Source of the DNA: Thermotogaceae bacterium
Lineage (GTDB): Bacteria; Thermotogota; Thermotogae; Thermotogales; Thermotogaceae
DNA length: 10,504 nt
Assembly (NCBI GenBank): GCA_027038385.1
Contig: JALVXE010000107.1
Location: 1-10,504 of the forward strand
Direction of reading: 5' to 3'
Below, piece after piece: positions 1-6,547 of the stretch. The first letter of the stretch is position 1, and each line of letters starts with the position of its first letter. Under the pieces are notes generated by a model. That model did not search any database. It was not told where the DNA came from and worked only from the letters and a program-made list of their open reading frames with translations. The position numbers were made by a program, and so were the translations under genes.

Positions 1-94
1 TTCCATAATCTTTGACAACCTTTATAAGTCTTTCTCCTCGTTCAATTTCAATTTCCCTCTCGTCGTCTTCGAATATGAGTTTTATCCTTTCCAT
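1..94 (-). CDS. 5' end of a hypothetical gene (partial)
   Basis: Reading the minus strand from an ATG at 94-92 gives 31 open codons that leave the window at base 1. The peptide begins MERIKLIFEDDEREIEIERG. A strong Shine-Dalgarno site, AAGGGGGG (complement of 101-108), lies 6 bases before the ATG, and a well-formed promoter lies upstream, so the start is well supported. The visible part alternates hydrophobic and charged residues, as in the first two strands of a beta-grasp fold. N-terminal 2Fe-2S ferredoxin-like or ThiS-like domains begin in this way, but no cysteine cluster is inside the window. The fold is therefore a guess and no function is assigned. The gene is divergent from the tRNA genes. 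Confidence 0.7.
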   Translation of the reverse strand, partial: MERIKLIFEDDEREIEIERGERLIKVVKDYG

Positions 95-139
95 TCTTAT
101 CCCCCCTTGGAAGATCTGGTAAAAAGATAATATACAACA

Positions 140-168
140 ACTATAGAATTTTTTGAAAATTTCATCAA
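140..168 (-). promoter_or_regulatory. sigma70-type promoter of the leftward gene
   Basis: On the minus strand TTGATG (168-163) and TATAGT (145-140) are separated by exactly 17 bases, close to the TTGACA/TATAAT consensus. Transcription would start near 133, giving a leader of about 40 bases before the ATG at 94. The call rests on sequence match and spacing only. Confidence 0.6.
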
Positions 169-197
169 CTTGAACTCTAGGAGAAAGGAGATTTTTC

Positions 198-227
198 CCT
201 TATTAATAAATTCCTTATTAATAAATT
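198..227. repeat. perfect tandem 15-bp repeat with palindromic core
   Basis: CCTTATTAATAAATT occurs twice with no gap (198-212 and 213-227). Each copy contains TTATTAATAA, a perfect 10-bp palindrome. The pair sits in the divergent intergenic region, about 30 bp upstream of the leftward -35 box and about 65 bp upstream of the tRNA -35 box. Two adjacent palindromes one and a half helical turns apart could be operator half-sites for a dimeric regulator. Slippage duplication of AT-rich spacer is the simpler alternative. Confidence 0.8.
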
Positions 228-291
228 GCCACTACCACATTTGAAAAGGTATGCCGATTCGTGAGAACTAATAAGGCGAATTCAAAGAAGC

Positions 292-321
292 TTGAAAAAA
301 TCTTTAGCGGTGTGGTACAAT
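292..321 (+). promoter_or_regulatory. promoter of the tRNA-Ser/tRNA-Arg pair
   Basis: TTGAAA (292-297) and TACAAT (316-321) are 18 bases apart. The predicted start, near 328, leaves only about 6 bases before the mature 5' end of tRNA-Ser at 335, which is usual for bacterial tRNA genes. Confidence 0.65.
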
Positions 322-334
322 GCTTATCGCTTTC

Positions 335-424
335 GGGGGGATGGCCGAGTGGCCTAAGGCGCTTGCCTGCTAAGCAAGTGTGGGGTTTTCCCCACCGTGG
401 GTTCGAATCCCACTCCCCCCGCCA
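335..424 (+). tRNA. tRNA-Ser (anticodon GCT), CCA encoded
   Basis: This is a class II tRNA of 90 bases. The acceptor stem GGGGGGA (335-341) pairs with TCCCCCC (414-420), followed by discriminator G421 and an encoded CCA (422-424). The anticodon stem CTTGC/GCAAG (362-366 and 374-378) closes the loop CTGCTAA, with anticodon GCT at 369-371, which reads the serine codons AGC and AGT. A long variable arm (GTGGGG, TTTT, CCCCAC) and a T arm containing GTTCGAATC confirm the serine type. It has its own upstream promoter and is followed immediately by a hairpin with a T-run. Confidence 0.97.
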
Positions 425-450
425 GGCGGGGACGACCCGCCTTTTCTTTT
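425..450 (+). terminator. intrinsic terminator-like hairpin after tRNA-Ser
   Basis: GGCGGG (425-430) and CCCGCC (436-441) form a perfect 6-bp GC stem around the loop GACGA, followed by TTTTCTTTT (442-450). This is a textbook rho-independent terminator shape and begins at the base after the CCA of tRNA-Ser. However, tRNA-Arg begins only 4 bases later on the same strand and has no clear promoter of its own, so the hairpin may be a partial terminator or a processing signal. Confidence 0.7.
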
Positions 451-454
451 AAAC

Positions 455-528
455 GTGCCCGTAGCTCAGCTGGATAGAGCATCGGACTGCGGATCCGGGG
501 GTCGCGGGTTCAAATCCCGCCGGGCACG
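455..528 (+). tRNA. tRNA-Arg (anticodon GCG), CCA not encoded
   Basis: The acceptor stem GTGCCCG (455-461) pairs with CGGGCAC (521-527), with discriminator G528. The D stem is GCTC/GAGC. The anticodon stem TCGGA/TCCGG (with one T-G pair) closes the loop CTGCGGA, with anticodon GCG at 489-491, which reads the arginine codons CGC and CGT. The T arm is GCGGG/CCCGC around TTCAAAT. The base at position 20 of the D loop appears to be A, an arginine identity element in many bacteria. The 3' end runs straight into TTTTTCTT, so CCA must be added by nucleotidyltransferase, unlike its neighbour. G34 in place of the usual A34 is notable. Confidence 0.94.
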
Positions 529-605
529 TTTTTCTTAACGACGAATTTGTAGTAGAATCTTATTGAAGACCCACTCTCCAGATCCACTCTCGACCTTTTC
601 CATCT

Positions 606-613
606 GAGGTGAT
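606..613 (+). promoter_or_regulatory. Shine-Dalgarno site that decides a TTG start
   Basis: GAGGTGAT lies 3 bases before the TTG at 617-619 and is complementary to the conserved ATCACCTC near the 16S rRNA 3' end. It supports the TTG as the start of the HD-GYP gene. In the preceding spacer (529-605) a weak -10 candidate, TAGAAT (553-558), has no convincing -35, so the large operon may be transcribed partly by read-through from the tRNA promoter. Confidence 0.65.
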
Positions 614-616
614 ACT

Positions 617-2854
617 TTGAACATCCTTAAAACTTTACTCATCCAGATCCTAGTGATTGTTACCTTTTCCTTTATCTACGAGTGGGTGTTTTCACCCATA
701 GGAGAAAATCTTGGCGGAGTTTGGCGCAGTGAAGGAAGTAGGATAGAAGTCCCTTTCTTGGAACAGAGGAAGAAAAAGATCACGATCTCGAAAAATGTAG
801 ATGTGAAAGGCGATGCGATGATCATACCGCAATTCTTCGGTAGTTATATGGAGGTCAGGATCGATGGAAAAAAGGAGCTATCGGTTGGGAGAAAAGACGT
901 CAACACGTTCTGGAATGATCCTGTGTATCTGAACGTACCAAGAGGAAGGAAGACGATAGAGATAGAAATGGTGCCTGGGTACGACATAGTCGGTATAACG
1001 AGACCCCCGTACATTACCAATTCCGAGGCGGCTTTTACAAGATTCTCGTTGATCAAGTTTCTGGGATCTCATATCTTCCTCCTGGCGTTTATAATGCCGA
1101 TATTCTTTTCGTTGTTCGTTGAGGCGCTTTCGAGAGAGTTCGCGGATGAGAACAGGAAGTCTTCGTACAGGCTCATAGGTATAGGCTTATTTCTCGCGGG
1201 TCTTGCCGTGATGGACTACACTCCACTGAACTTCCTGTCAGCGAATTTTCTCAAAGATCTCATAATGGTCATAACGACTCTCAGTTCGTTCACGTCTCCA
1301 CTTCTGCTTGTGGCTGGAATCGAGAAGAATTCAACTGGATCGAAGAGATTCACGAAAGTTCTTTTGATCGTATCGACAGCATCTTTTGTGATAAGCCTCT
1401 TCACAACTGATATAATGTACCTCTATCCGATCGAGATGATACCTCTGATAAGCTCCACTGTTTTTGTCTATTTGCTAGATAAAAGGTACGCACCCCCTCT
1501 CCTGTTCTACTCGCTCGTCGTTGTCCACGACAAGCTCTCGTTGATCTTCTTTCACGGTTTTCCACAGCTCATACCATATGGTTCTATAGCTCTGAGCTCT
1601 GGAATGGCTATCATAGTCTCCAATGAGTATGGAAAGATAGGAAGGAAGCTCGAGATACTCAACGAAGAGCTGACCGCCACTAACGAGGAAATAATGGCGA
1701 TGAACGAAGAACTCGAGAGCACTTACAAGGAGCAGGAGCTCACCATAAACAAACTGGAAAGCTTGATAGCTTTAACGTCAAAGATAGTCAAGGGGGCTTA
1801 CGATTTCGAAGATGAAGAGAGTTTTCTCAAGGAGATATTAAACAGGGCTATGGAGATAATACCAGAAGCCGATTACGGAAGCGTTGCAATTGTGAACGGA
1901 AAGAAATGGAGGTTTGTTCACGCAGTTGGTCACGATATAAATAAGCTTAGGGAAATGTCTTTCAAGAAGGAAGATTTCATAGATATAAGAAAGAACAGGG
2001 AATCTCAAAAGCTCGGGGATGGAATAGCGTTGGTTGAGGACATAGCAGGGAAAACCCTTGACAATATGGACATCAAAAAGAGGAAAGCTTTTGAAAACGC
2101 TACCTTACCCATCTCCAAAACCCTCATAAGTCAGTTCAAAGCCGACGAGGAATTTCTAGGTCACCTGACTGTGGACATAGCAGAGGGTAGTGAAAAGGAA
2201 TTTTCGAGGGATTCGATAAGGGTTTTCACAGCCCTTGGAAACATAGCATCGGCTTTCCTGGCTTTTAAGCGCCTTTCAAAGCTCAGGGAGGAATTCCAGA
2301 AAGAGATCATTTTGTCGATAATACACATAGTTGAGATACACGATCCTTATACAAAGGGACACTCTGAAAGCGTTGCAAGGATATCAGTTGAGATAGCAAA
2401 AGAGCTCGACTTCTCAGAGAAGGATCTTGAGAAAGTCTACTGGGCTGGATTGGTGCATGATCTTGGGAAGATCCTTGTTCCTGGGGATATACTCAGAAAG
2501 AATGGGAAGCTGAGCAATGAAGAATACGAGATAATCAAGAGGCATCCCATATGGAGCTACGAGACTCTGATATACTCAGATAGGTTAAAGGACATAGCGG
2601 TGTACACGAGGCATCATCATGAAAGATGGGATGGAAAAGGATATCCTGATGGATTGAGAGGGGATTCCATACCACTGATATCGAGGATCATCTCTGTTGC
2701 GGATACCTGGGACGCCATGAGGAGCAACAGACCATACAGAAAAGCTCTTCCAATCGGTGAAGCGATAAAACGTATGAAAGAAGCCGCTGGAGTTCAGCTT
2801 GATCCAGAGATCACAAAAATCTTCCTGAGCAGGGTTGTCGAGAGGTTGAAATGA
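617..2854 (+). CDS. 7TM receptor with GAF and HD-GYP domains (putative cyclic-di-GMP phosphodiesterase)
   Basis: This is a 745-residue membrane receptor predicted to hydrolyse cyclic-di-GMP on its cytoplasmic side. One N-terminal helix (about residues 4-22) is followed by an extracytoplasmic beta-rich domain (about 25-140), then about seven membrane segments (about 147-335), an arrangement like the 7TMR-DISM receptors. A coiled coil with repeated NEE(L/I) units (about 341-385) leads to a GAF-like domain (about 388-550) and an HD-GYP domain (about 560-745). The HD-GYP signature is intact: HDPYTKGHS from H575, HDLGK with H614 and D615, IKRHP, RHHHERWDGKGYP with GYP at 675-677, DTWDAM and RPYR. 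All metal ligands expected for the family appear present, so an active enzyme is likely. The ligand sensed is unknown. The start is TTG, supported by GAGGTGAT. It lies 18 bases upstream of dnaE and heads the operon. Confidence 0.9.
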   Translation: MNILKTLLIQILVIVTFSFIYEWVFSPIGENLGGVWRSEGSRIEVPFLEQRKKKITISKNVDVKGDAMIIPQFFGSYMEVRIDGKKELSVGRKDVNTFWNDPVYLNVPRGRKTIEIEMVPGYDIVGITRPPYITNSEAAFTRFSLIKFLGSHIFLLAFIMPIFFSLFVEALSREFADENRKSSYRLIGIGLFLAGLAVMDYTPLNFLSANFLKDLIMVITTLSSFTSPLLLVAGIEKNSTGSKRFTKVLLIVSTASFVISLFTTDIMYLYPIEMIPLISSTVFVYLLDKRYAPPLLFYSLVVVHDKLSLIFFHGFPQLIPYGSIALSSGMAIIVSNEYGKIGRKLEILNEELTATNEEIMAMNEELESTYKEQELTINKLESLIALTSKIVKGAYDFEDEESFLKEILNRAMEIIPEADYGSVAIVNGKKWRFVHAVGHDINKLREMSFKKEDFIDIRKNRESQKLGDGIALVEDIAGKTLDNMDIKKRKAFENATLPISKTLISQFKADEEFLGHLTVDIAEGSEKEFSRDSIRVFTALGNIASAFLAFKRLSKLREEFQKEIILSIIHIVEIHDPYTKGHSESVARISVEIAKELDFSEKDLEKVYWAGLVHDLGKILVPGDILRKNGKLSNEEYEIIKRHPIWSYETLIYSDRLKDIAVYTRHHHERWDGKGYPDGLRGDSIPLISRIISVADTWDAMRSNRPYRKALPIGEAIKRMKEAAGVQLDPEITKIFLSRVVERLK

Positions 2855-2872
2855 CCAGGCACCGGTGATAAC

Positions 2873-5314
2873 ATGATTCCCGCTCTCGTTACGCCGTACT
2901 CTTTCAGAGGATCCGTGGTGGATATAGAAGCTGCCGTGAAGAGATTCAAAGATCTCGGATACAGATCTGTCCTCATAGCCGACCTCAATTTTCACGCTCA
3001 CGTTTTGTTCAACGAAATCGTGAGGAAGAACAAGATGATCCCGATCCATTCTCTGGTAGTCGGGAACAAGATCCTTATTGCCAAGAATAAGAAAGGGTAC
3101 AGAAGCCTCGTTCTCTTCAAAAGCAGAGGTTTGAAAAAGATCCACGATGTCGTAGTTAGAGATTTCTCTGAGTTCAGACCCGTCATGTATCTGGACAAAG
3201 CGTCGAGAAAGAGCTATGAGGCTATGAGAAAGATACTCGGCTTGAAAATCCCAGACGGTGACTTCTCTTTGGAATCCAAAGAAGAGGATCCTCTCTCCAT
3301 TGAGAATTTCCGAGTTTACGACCTCAGAGAAACCCAACACTTTCCGAATCCACCGAATGACTGGTTCGATATCCGGAAATTTCCAAAAAACTGGAAAAAA
3401 AGGCTCGAGTACGAATACGACCTTATAAGAAAGAAGCATTTTGAAAGCTACTTCAGAGCGGTTCAGATCATAGTAGAGACTGCCAAAGAGAATGGAATAA
3501 CCGTTGGGCCGGGAAGGGGGAGTGCAGTTGGTTCTCTGTTTGCACATGCGATTGGAATAACTTTAGTCAACCCACTAGATTATGGCCTTATATTCGAACG
3601 GTTCATAAACGAGGGAAGAAAGGAGATGCCGGATATAGACATAGATGTGGAAGACGAAAGGAGAAGGGAACTTATAAAGCTCCTAGAGAAAAAATTTGCC
3701 TTCGTCTCCCTGATATCCACATACGCGACTCTCAAGGAAAACTCCTTGAAAAAAGCTCTGGAAAGTGTGGGAGAATATTCGAAGAAGACTTACAGGGAAC
3801 TCTACGGTCTACCAGTGAAAAGGAGTATTCACGCAGCTGGGGTAATCGTATCCTCGGAGGACTTGATCCTTCCATACTACGAAGACGATGGTTTGAAAGT
3901 TTGTGAGTACGATATGAATTCCCTAAAGATGATCGGAATTGAAAAGATAGACATCCTCGGCCTGAAAACCCTGTCTTTTTTGAAGAGGCTCTCCGAAGAA
4001 ACGAAAGAGAATTTTTTAGGTGTAAACAAAGATTTAAGACAGGTTTACGAGATGATCTCCCGTGGAATCACGAGTGCCATTTTTCAGCTCGAATCGTCTG
4101 AAGCGAGGAAGATAGCGAAGTACGTTTCCCCGAGGAATATGAAAGAGCTCTCGGATGTTCTTGCACTCAACAGGCCAGGCCCTTTGAAGGCGAAACTACA
4201 CATCGAGTATCTGAACAGAAGACTCGGGAAAGTTTGGAAAGTACCAAGGAAAGTAGAGGGGATATTGAGAGATACCCATGGTCTTCCCATATATCAGGAG
4301 CAGATGATGATGATGGCGGTTGAGATGGCCGGAGTGAGTTTGTCAGAAGCTGACGAGCTGAGAAAAGCCGTCGCAAAGAAAGATCCAAAGAAGATGTCTG
4401 AGGTTCTCGGAGTTCTTGAAGAGGGATTAAAGAGGAACGGATATTCAAAGTCTGAGGTAGAAAGCATAATTGGATTCATCAAAAAGTTCTCTTCCTACGC
4501 TTTCAACAAATCACACAGCATCGCATATGCTCACATAAGCTACTATCTGACTTATTACAAGTGCAAGCATTTTCCTCAATTTCTCCTGAGCTTTCTGAGA
4601 CACTCACCGTACGAAAAAAACAAAATCGATCTTTTGCTGAAGGAAGCGCAGTTTTTGGGTTACAGAGTCCTTCTTCCAAGCGTTGAAGAACCCTTCGGAG
4701 GTTTCAAGGGCAAAGATATAAGGCTTCCGATAGGCGTTGTGAAAGGCGTTGAAAGAGATCTTCCGGAGAAGATCTCAAAGCTCGAAAGAAGAAGAGTATC
4801 AGACGTTCTGAAGATAACCAGCCAAGCTGTTGTTGAAAACTTGATAAAGTCAGGTGCTTTTGACTCAATCTACTCGAGCAGGAGAGAAGCCTTGGAAGCT
4901 TTGAAGTCCGGAGAGCCACCGGAGGTTCTCAAGAGCTTGAAGGAGAAATTTGGAAAAGTTGAGAGAAGGTTCAAGAGAGAGGGGATGAGGGACAGGATTC
5001 TACTTGAGAAGGAATCGATGGGATTTGCGATAAGTGTTCCGAGTTTTGATAGCAAAAGGCCAAAGATAGCTGAAAGCTATTCTATTTGGGAGGCGAAAGC
5101 CGTTCACGTTCTTTCGATGGGGAATGGTGTGGTCACCGATGGACGTTCGGTGATTTTCTCAAGGAGTAGAATTCCAGATGGGGAGCTTATGATCATACTT
5201 GACCCAGGTCTGGGAATAGTTGACTGGACGAGAAACTTGAACGAGGAAATAAAGTGTAACAAAAGAACTTTGGATGTTAGAATTGGATGTTGGGAGGAAT
5301 TCGCTAAGGGGTGA
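2873..5314 (+). CDS. dnaE: DNA polymerase III alpha subunit, short DnaE
   Basis: This is a C-family DNA polymerase of 813 residues, much shorter than the usual 1,000-1,200. The catalytic core is complete: GPGRGSAVGS (212-221) in the palm, MPDIDID with D254 and D256 matching the first two catalytic aspartates, and KIDILGL with D360 as the third. FQLES, NRPGP, YQEQMMMMA with EADELRKAVAKK, and FNKSHSIAYAHISYY mark the fingers, and a helix-hairpin-helix-like segment ends in LIKSGAFDSI. The N-terminal PHP domain is cut down to about 130 residues and has lost the metal-binding histidines: the usual HVHTEYS region reads LVTPYSF, and TDHGN reads ADLNF. Only about 100 residues follow LEKESMGFAI, so a full OB-fold and tau-binding domain are absent. 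The ATG follows GGTGAT. The short form suits a second polymerase beside PolC, as in Thermotogota and Firmicutes. Confidence 0.93.
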   Translation: MIPALVTPYSFRGSVVDIEAAVKRFKDLGYRSVLIADLNFHAHVLFNEIVRKNKMIPIHSLVVGNKILIAKNKKGYRSLVLFKSRGLKKIHDVVVRDFSEFRPVMYLDKASRKSYEAMRKILGLKIPDGDFSLESKEEDPLSIENFRVYDLRETQHFPNPPNDWFDIRKFPKNWKKRLEYEYDLIRKKHFESYFRAVQIIVETAKENGITVGPGRGSAVGSLFAHAIGITLVNPLDYGLIFERFINEGRKEMPDIDIDVEDERRRELIKLLEKKFAFVSLISTYATLKENSLKKALESVGEYSKKTYRELYGLPVKRSIHAAGVIVSSEDLILPYYEDDGLKVCEYDMNSLKMIGIEKIDILGLKTLSFLKRLSEETKENFLGVNKDLRQVYEMISRGITSAIFQLESSEARKIAKYVSPRNMKELSDVLALNRPGPLKAKLHIEYLNRRLGKVWKVPRKVEGILRDTHGLPIYQEQMMMMAVEMAGVSLSEADELRKAVAKKDPKKMSEVLGVLEEGLKRNGYSKSEVESIIGFIKKFSSYAFNKSHSIAYAHISYYLTYYKCKHFPQFLLSFLRHSPYEKNKIDLLLKEAQFLGYRVLLPSVEEPFGGFKGKDIRLPIGVVKGVERDLPEKISKLERRRVSDVLKITSQAVVENLIKSGAFDSIYSSRREALEALKSGEPPEVLKSLKEKFGKVERRFKREGMRDRILLEKESMGFAISVPSFDSKRPKIAESYSIWEAKAVHVLSMGNGVVTDGRSVIFSRSRIPDGELMIILDPGLGIVDWTRNLNEEIKCNKRTLDVRIGCWEEFAKG

Positions 5315-5320
5315 TCTGTC

Positions 5321-6547
5321 ATGCCGTCTTATTCCTACACCGCTTACGATAGGACGGGAAAGAAAGTCAAGGGCGTGGTCGACTCCAGCAACGAGGCAAG
5401 AGCGATAGCTGAGCTTGCTTCTAAAGGTTTCGTAGTGATAGACATAAAGCAGAAAAAGGCTGGAGGAAGGACCAAAAAAGCTTCAGGGAGATCCCTTTTT
5501 TCCGTTCAGATCGGAGAAATGGCCATATTCTGTAGACAGTTTTCAACAATGATCTCCGCCGGTGTCCGTATAAAAGAGGCTTTGAGTGTCCTCTCGAACC
5601 AGGAAGTTTTCTCCAAACGGTTTCGAAAAAAGCTGGAGGCGGTGAACAACCTAATAGAATCCGGCAAGAGCCTTTCAGAAGCGTTCGAAGAAGTCGGCGG
5701 ATTCGAGCCTGTTTTCATAAACCTCGTGAAGGCTGGAGAGGAAGGAGGAGCTCTCGATAAGGTTATGGACAGATTGGCCAGCTTCTACGAATCGACGAAG
5801 GAACTCTCAGACGAAGTCAAGGCATCGATGAGGTACCCTATGTTCATCGGGGGGTTCGCGGTTCTGGTCGTCTTCGCGATGATGTTCTACATAATCCCGA
5901 TGCTCATACAAAGTATAGGGATAAAACCGACTGGTTTCGTGGGAGCTTTGGTGAGCGCTAAGAACTTCATGGTTAAATACACTTACGAGATAATAATCGG
6001 TACATTGGTTACCTTCCTTGGCCTCAGGTTCTACTTCGCGACCACTAGTGGAAGAAAGGTTAAGGAAAGAATAGCAGCTCTCTTTCCTCCGATAAGAAAG
6101 ATACAGACCATGTCAGCGCTTGAGAGATTCGCCAGAACCATGGGAATACTCGTATCGGCTGGAGTCAGTCTGACAACCGCGGTGGAGATGGCAGCTCAAG
6201 CTACTGGAAACAGAACTTTCGAGGAGAAATCCAAGAAGGTTGTGGAGCTGATAAAGGAAGGCAAGAGTCTTAGGGATGCCATGGCTGAGACCAGGCTCGT
6301 TCCACAACTTGTCTATGAAATGGCCGGAACGGGTGAAACAACTGGTAAGATCGATGAAGTCATGGACAAGGTGGCTATTTTCTACGAACAGCAACTCAGG
6401 ATAGCCGTGAAGAAGTTCGTATCGCTGCTCGAACCTATGATGATAGTCTTCGTCGGTGGAGTCATAGCTTTCATCGCCTTGAGCATCTACTCCACGATAT
6501 TCAGCTACCAGGCGTCCATGGGATCGAGGTTGGGAGGAGGGATGTGA
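5321..6547 (+). CDS. pilC: Type IV pilus / type II secretion platform protein PilC (GspF family)
   Basis: This inner-membrane platform protein couples the cytoplasmic assembly ATPase to pilin extraction. At 408 residues it has normal family length. The soluble N-terminal segment (about 1-50, YSYTAYDRTGKKVKGVV) is followed by two homologous T2SSF domains. The first starts at FCRQFSTMISAGV (from residue 70) and includes KAGEEGGALDKVMDRL. The second starts at FARTMGILVSAGV (from residue 270) and includes AGTGETTGKIDEVMDKV. Membrane segments lie at about 174-195, 222-241 and 373-398, the last with the conserved LLEPMMIVFVGGVIAFIA. GGGGTGATC lies just before the ATG, 6 bases after the dnaE stop. 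PilC and GspF cannot be separated by this sequence alone, but the PilMNO genes downstream favour the pilus-type name. Confidence 0.94.
   Translation: MPSYSYTAYDRTGKKVKGVVDSSNEARAIAELASKGFVVIDIKQKKAGGRTKKASGRSLFSVQIGEMAIFCRQFSTMISAGVRIKEALSVLSNQEVFSKRFRKKLEAVNNLIESGKSLSEAFEEVGGFEPVFINLVKAGEEGGALDKVMDRLASFYESTKELSDEVKASMRYPMFIGGFAVLVVFAMMFYIIPMLIQSIGIKPTGFVGALVSAKNFMVKYTYEIIIGTLVTFLGLRFYFATTSGRKVKERIAALFPPIRKIQTMSALERFARTMGILVSAGVSLTTAVEMAAQATGNRTFEEKSKKVVELIKEGKSLRDAMAETRLVPQLVYEMAGTGETTGKIDEVMDKVAIFYEQQLRIAVKKFVSLLEPMMIVFVGGVIAFIALSIYSTIFSYQASMGSRLGGGM
6535..6540 (+). promoter_or_regulatory. Shine-Dalgarno site inside the pilC end
   Basis: AGGAGG lies 6 bases before the ATG at 6547 and 3 bases before an in-frame GTG at 6544. 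The spacing and codon favour the ATG, which overlaps the pilC stop as TGATG. The GTG would add one residue. Neither choice leaves room for a prepilin leader. Confidence 0.6.

Noticed and set aside
241..274. Second promoter from TTGAAA at 241 and TAATAA at 269
   Set aside because: The spacer is 22 bases, too long for a sigma70-type promoter; the pair at 292-321 is better.
261..452. 63-codon plus-strand open frame starting GTG
   Set aside because: It covers the tRNA promoter and the whole of tRNA-Ser; the translation is a by-product of tRNA sequence.
529..616. Promoter for the HD-GYP operon
   Set aside because: TAGAAT at 553-558 is a possible -10 but the -35 position holds only a T-run, so no promoter is claimed.
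2585..3547. 320-codon minus-strand open frame
   Set aside because: It lies antisense to the HD-GYP and dnaE coding sequences, crosses their junction, and shows no family pattern; both sense genes have intact conserved motifs here.
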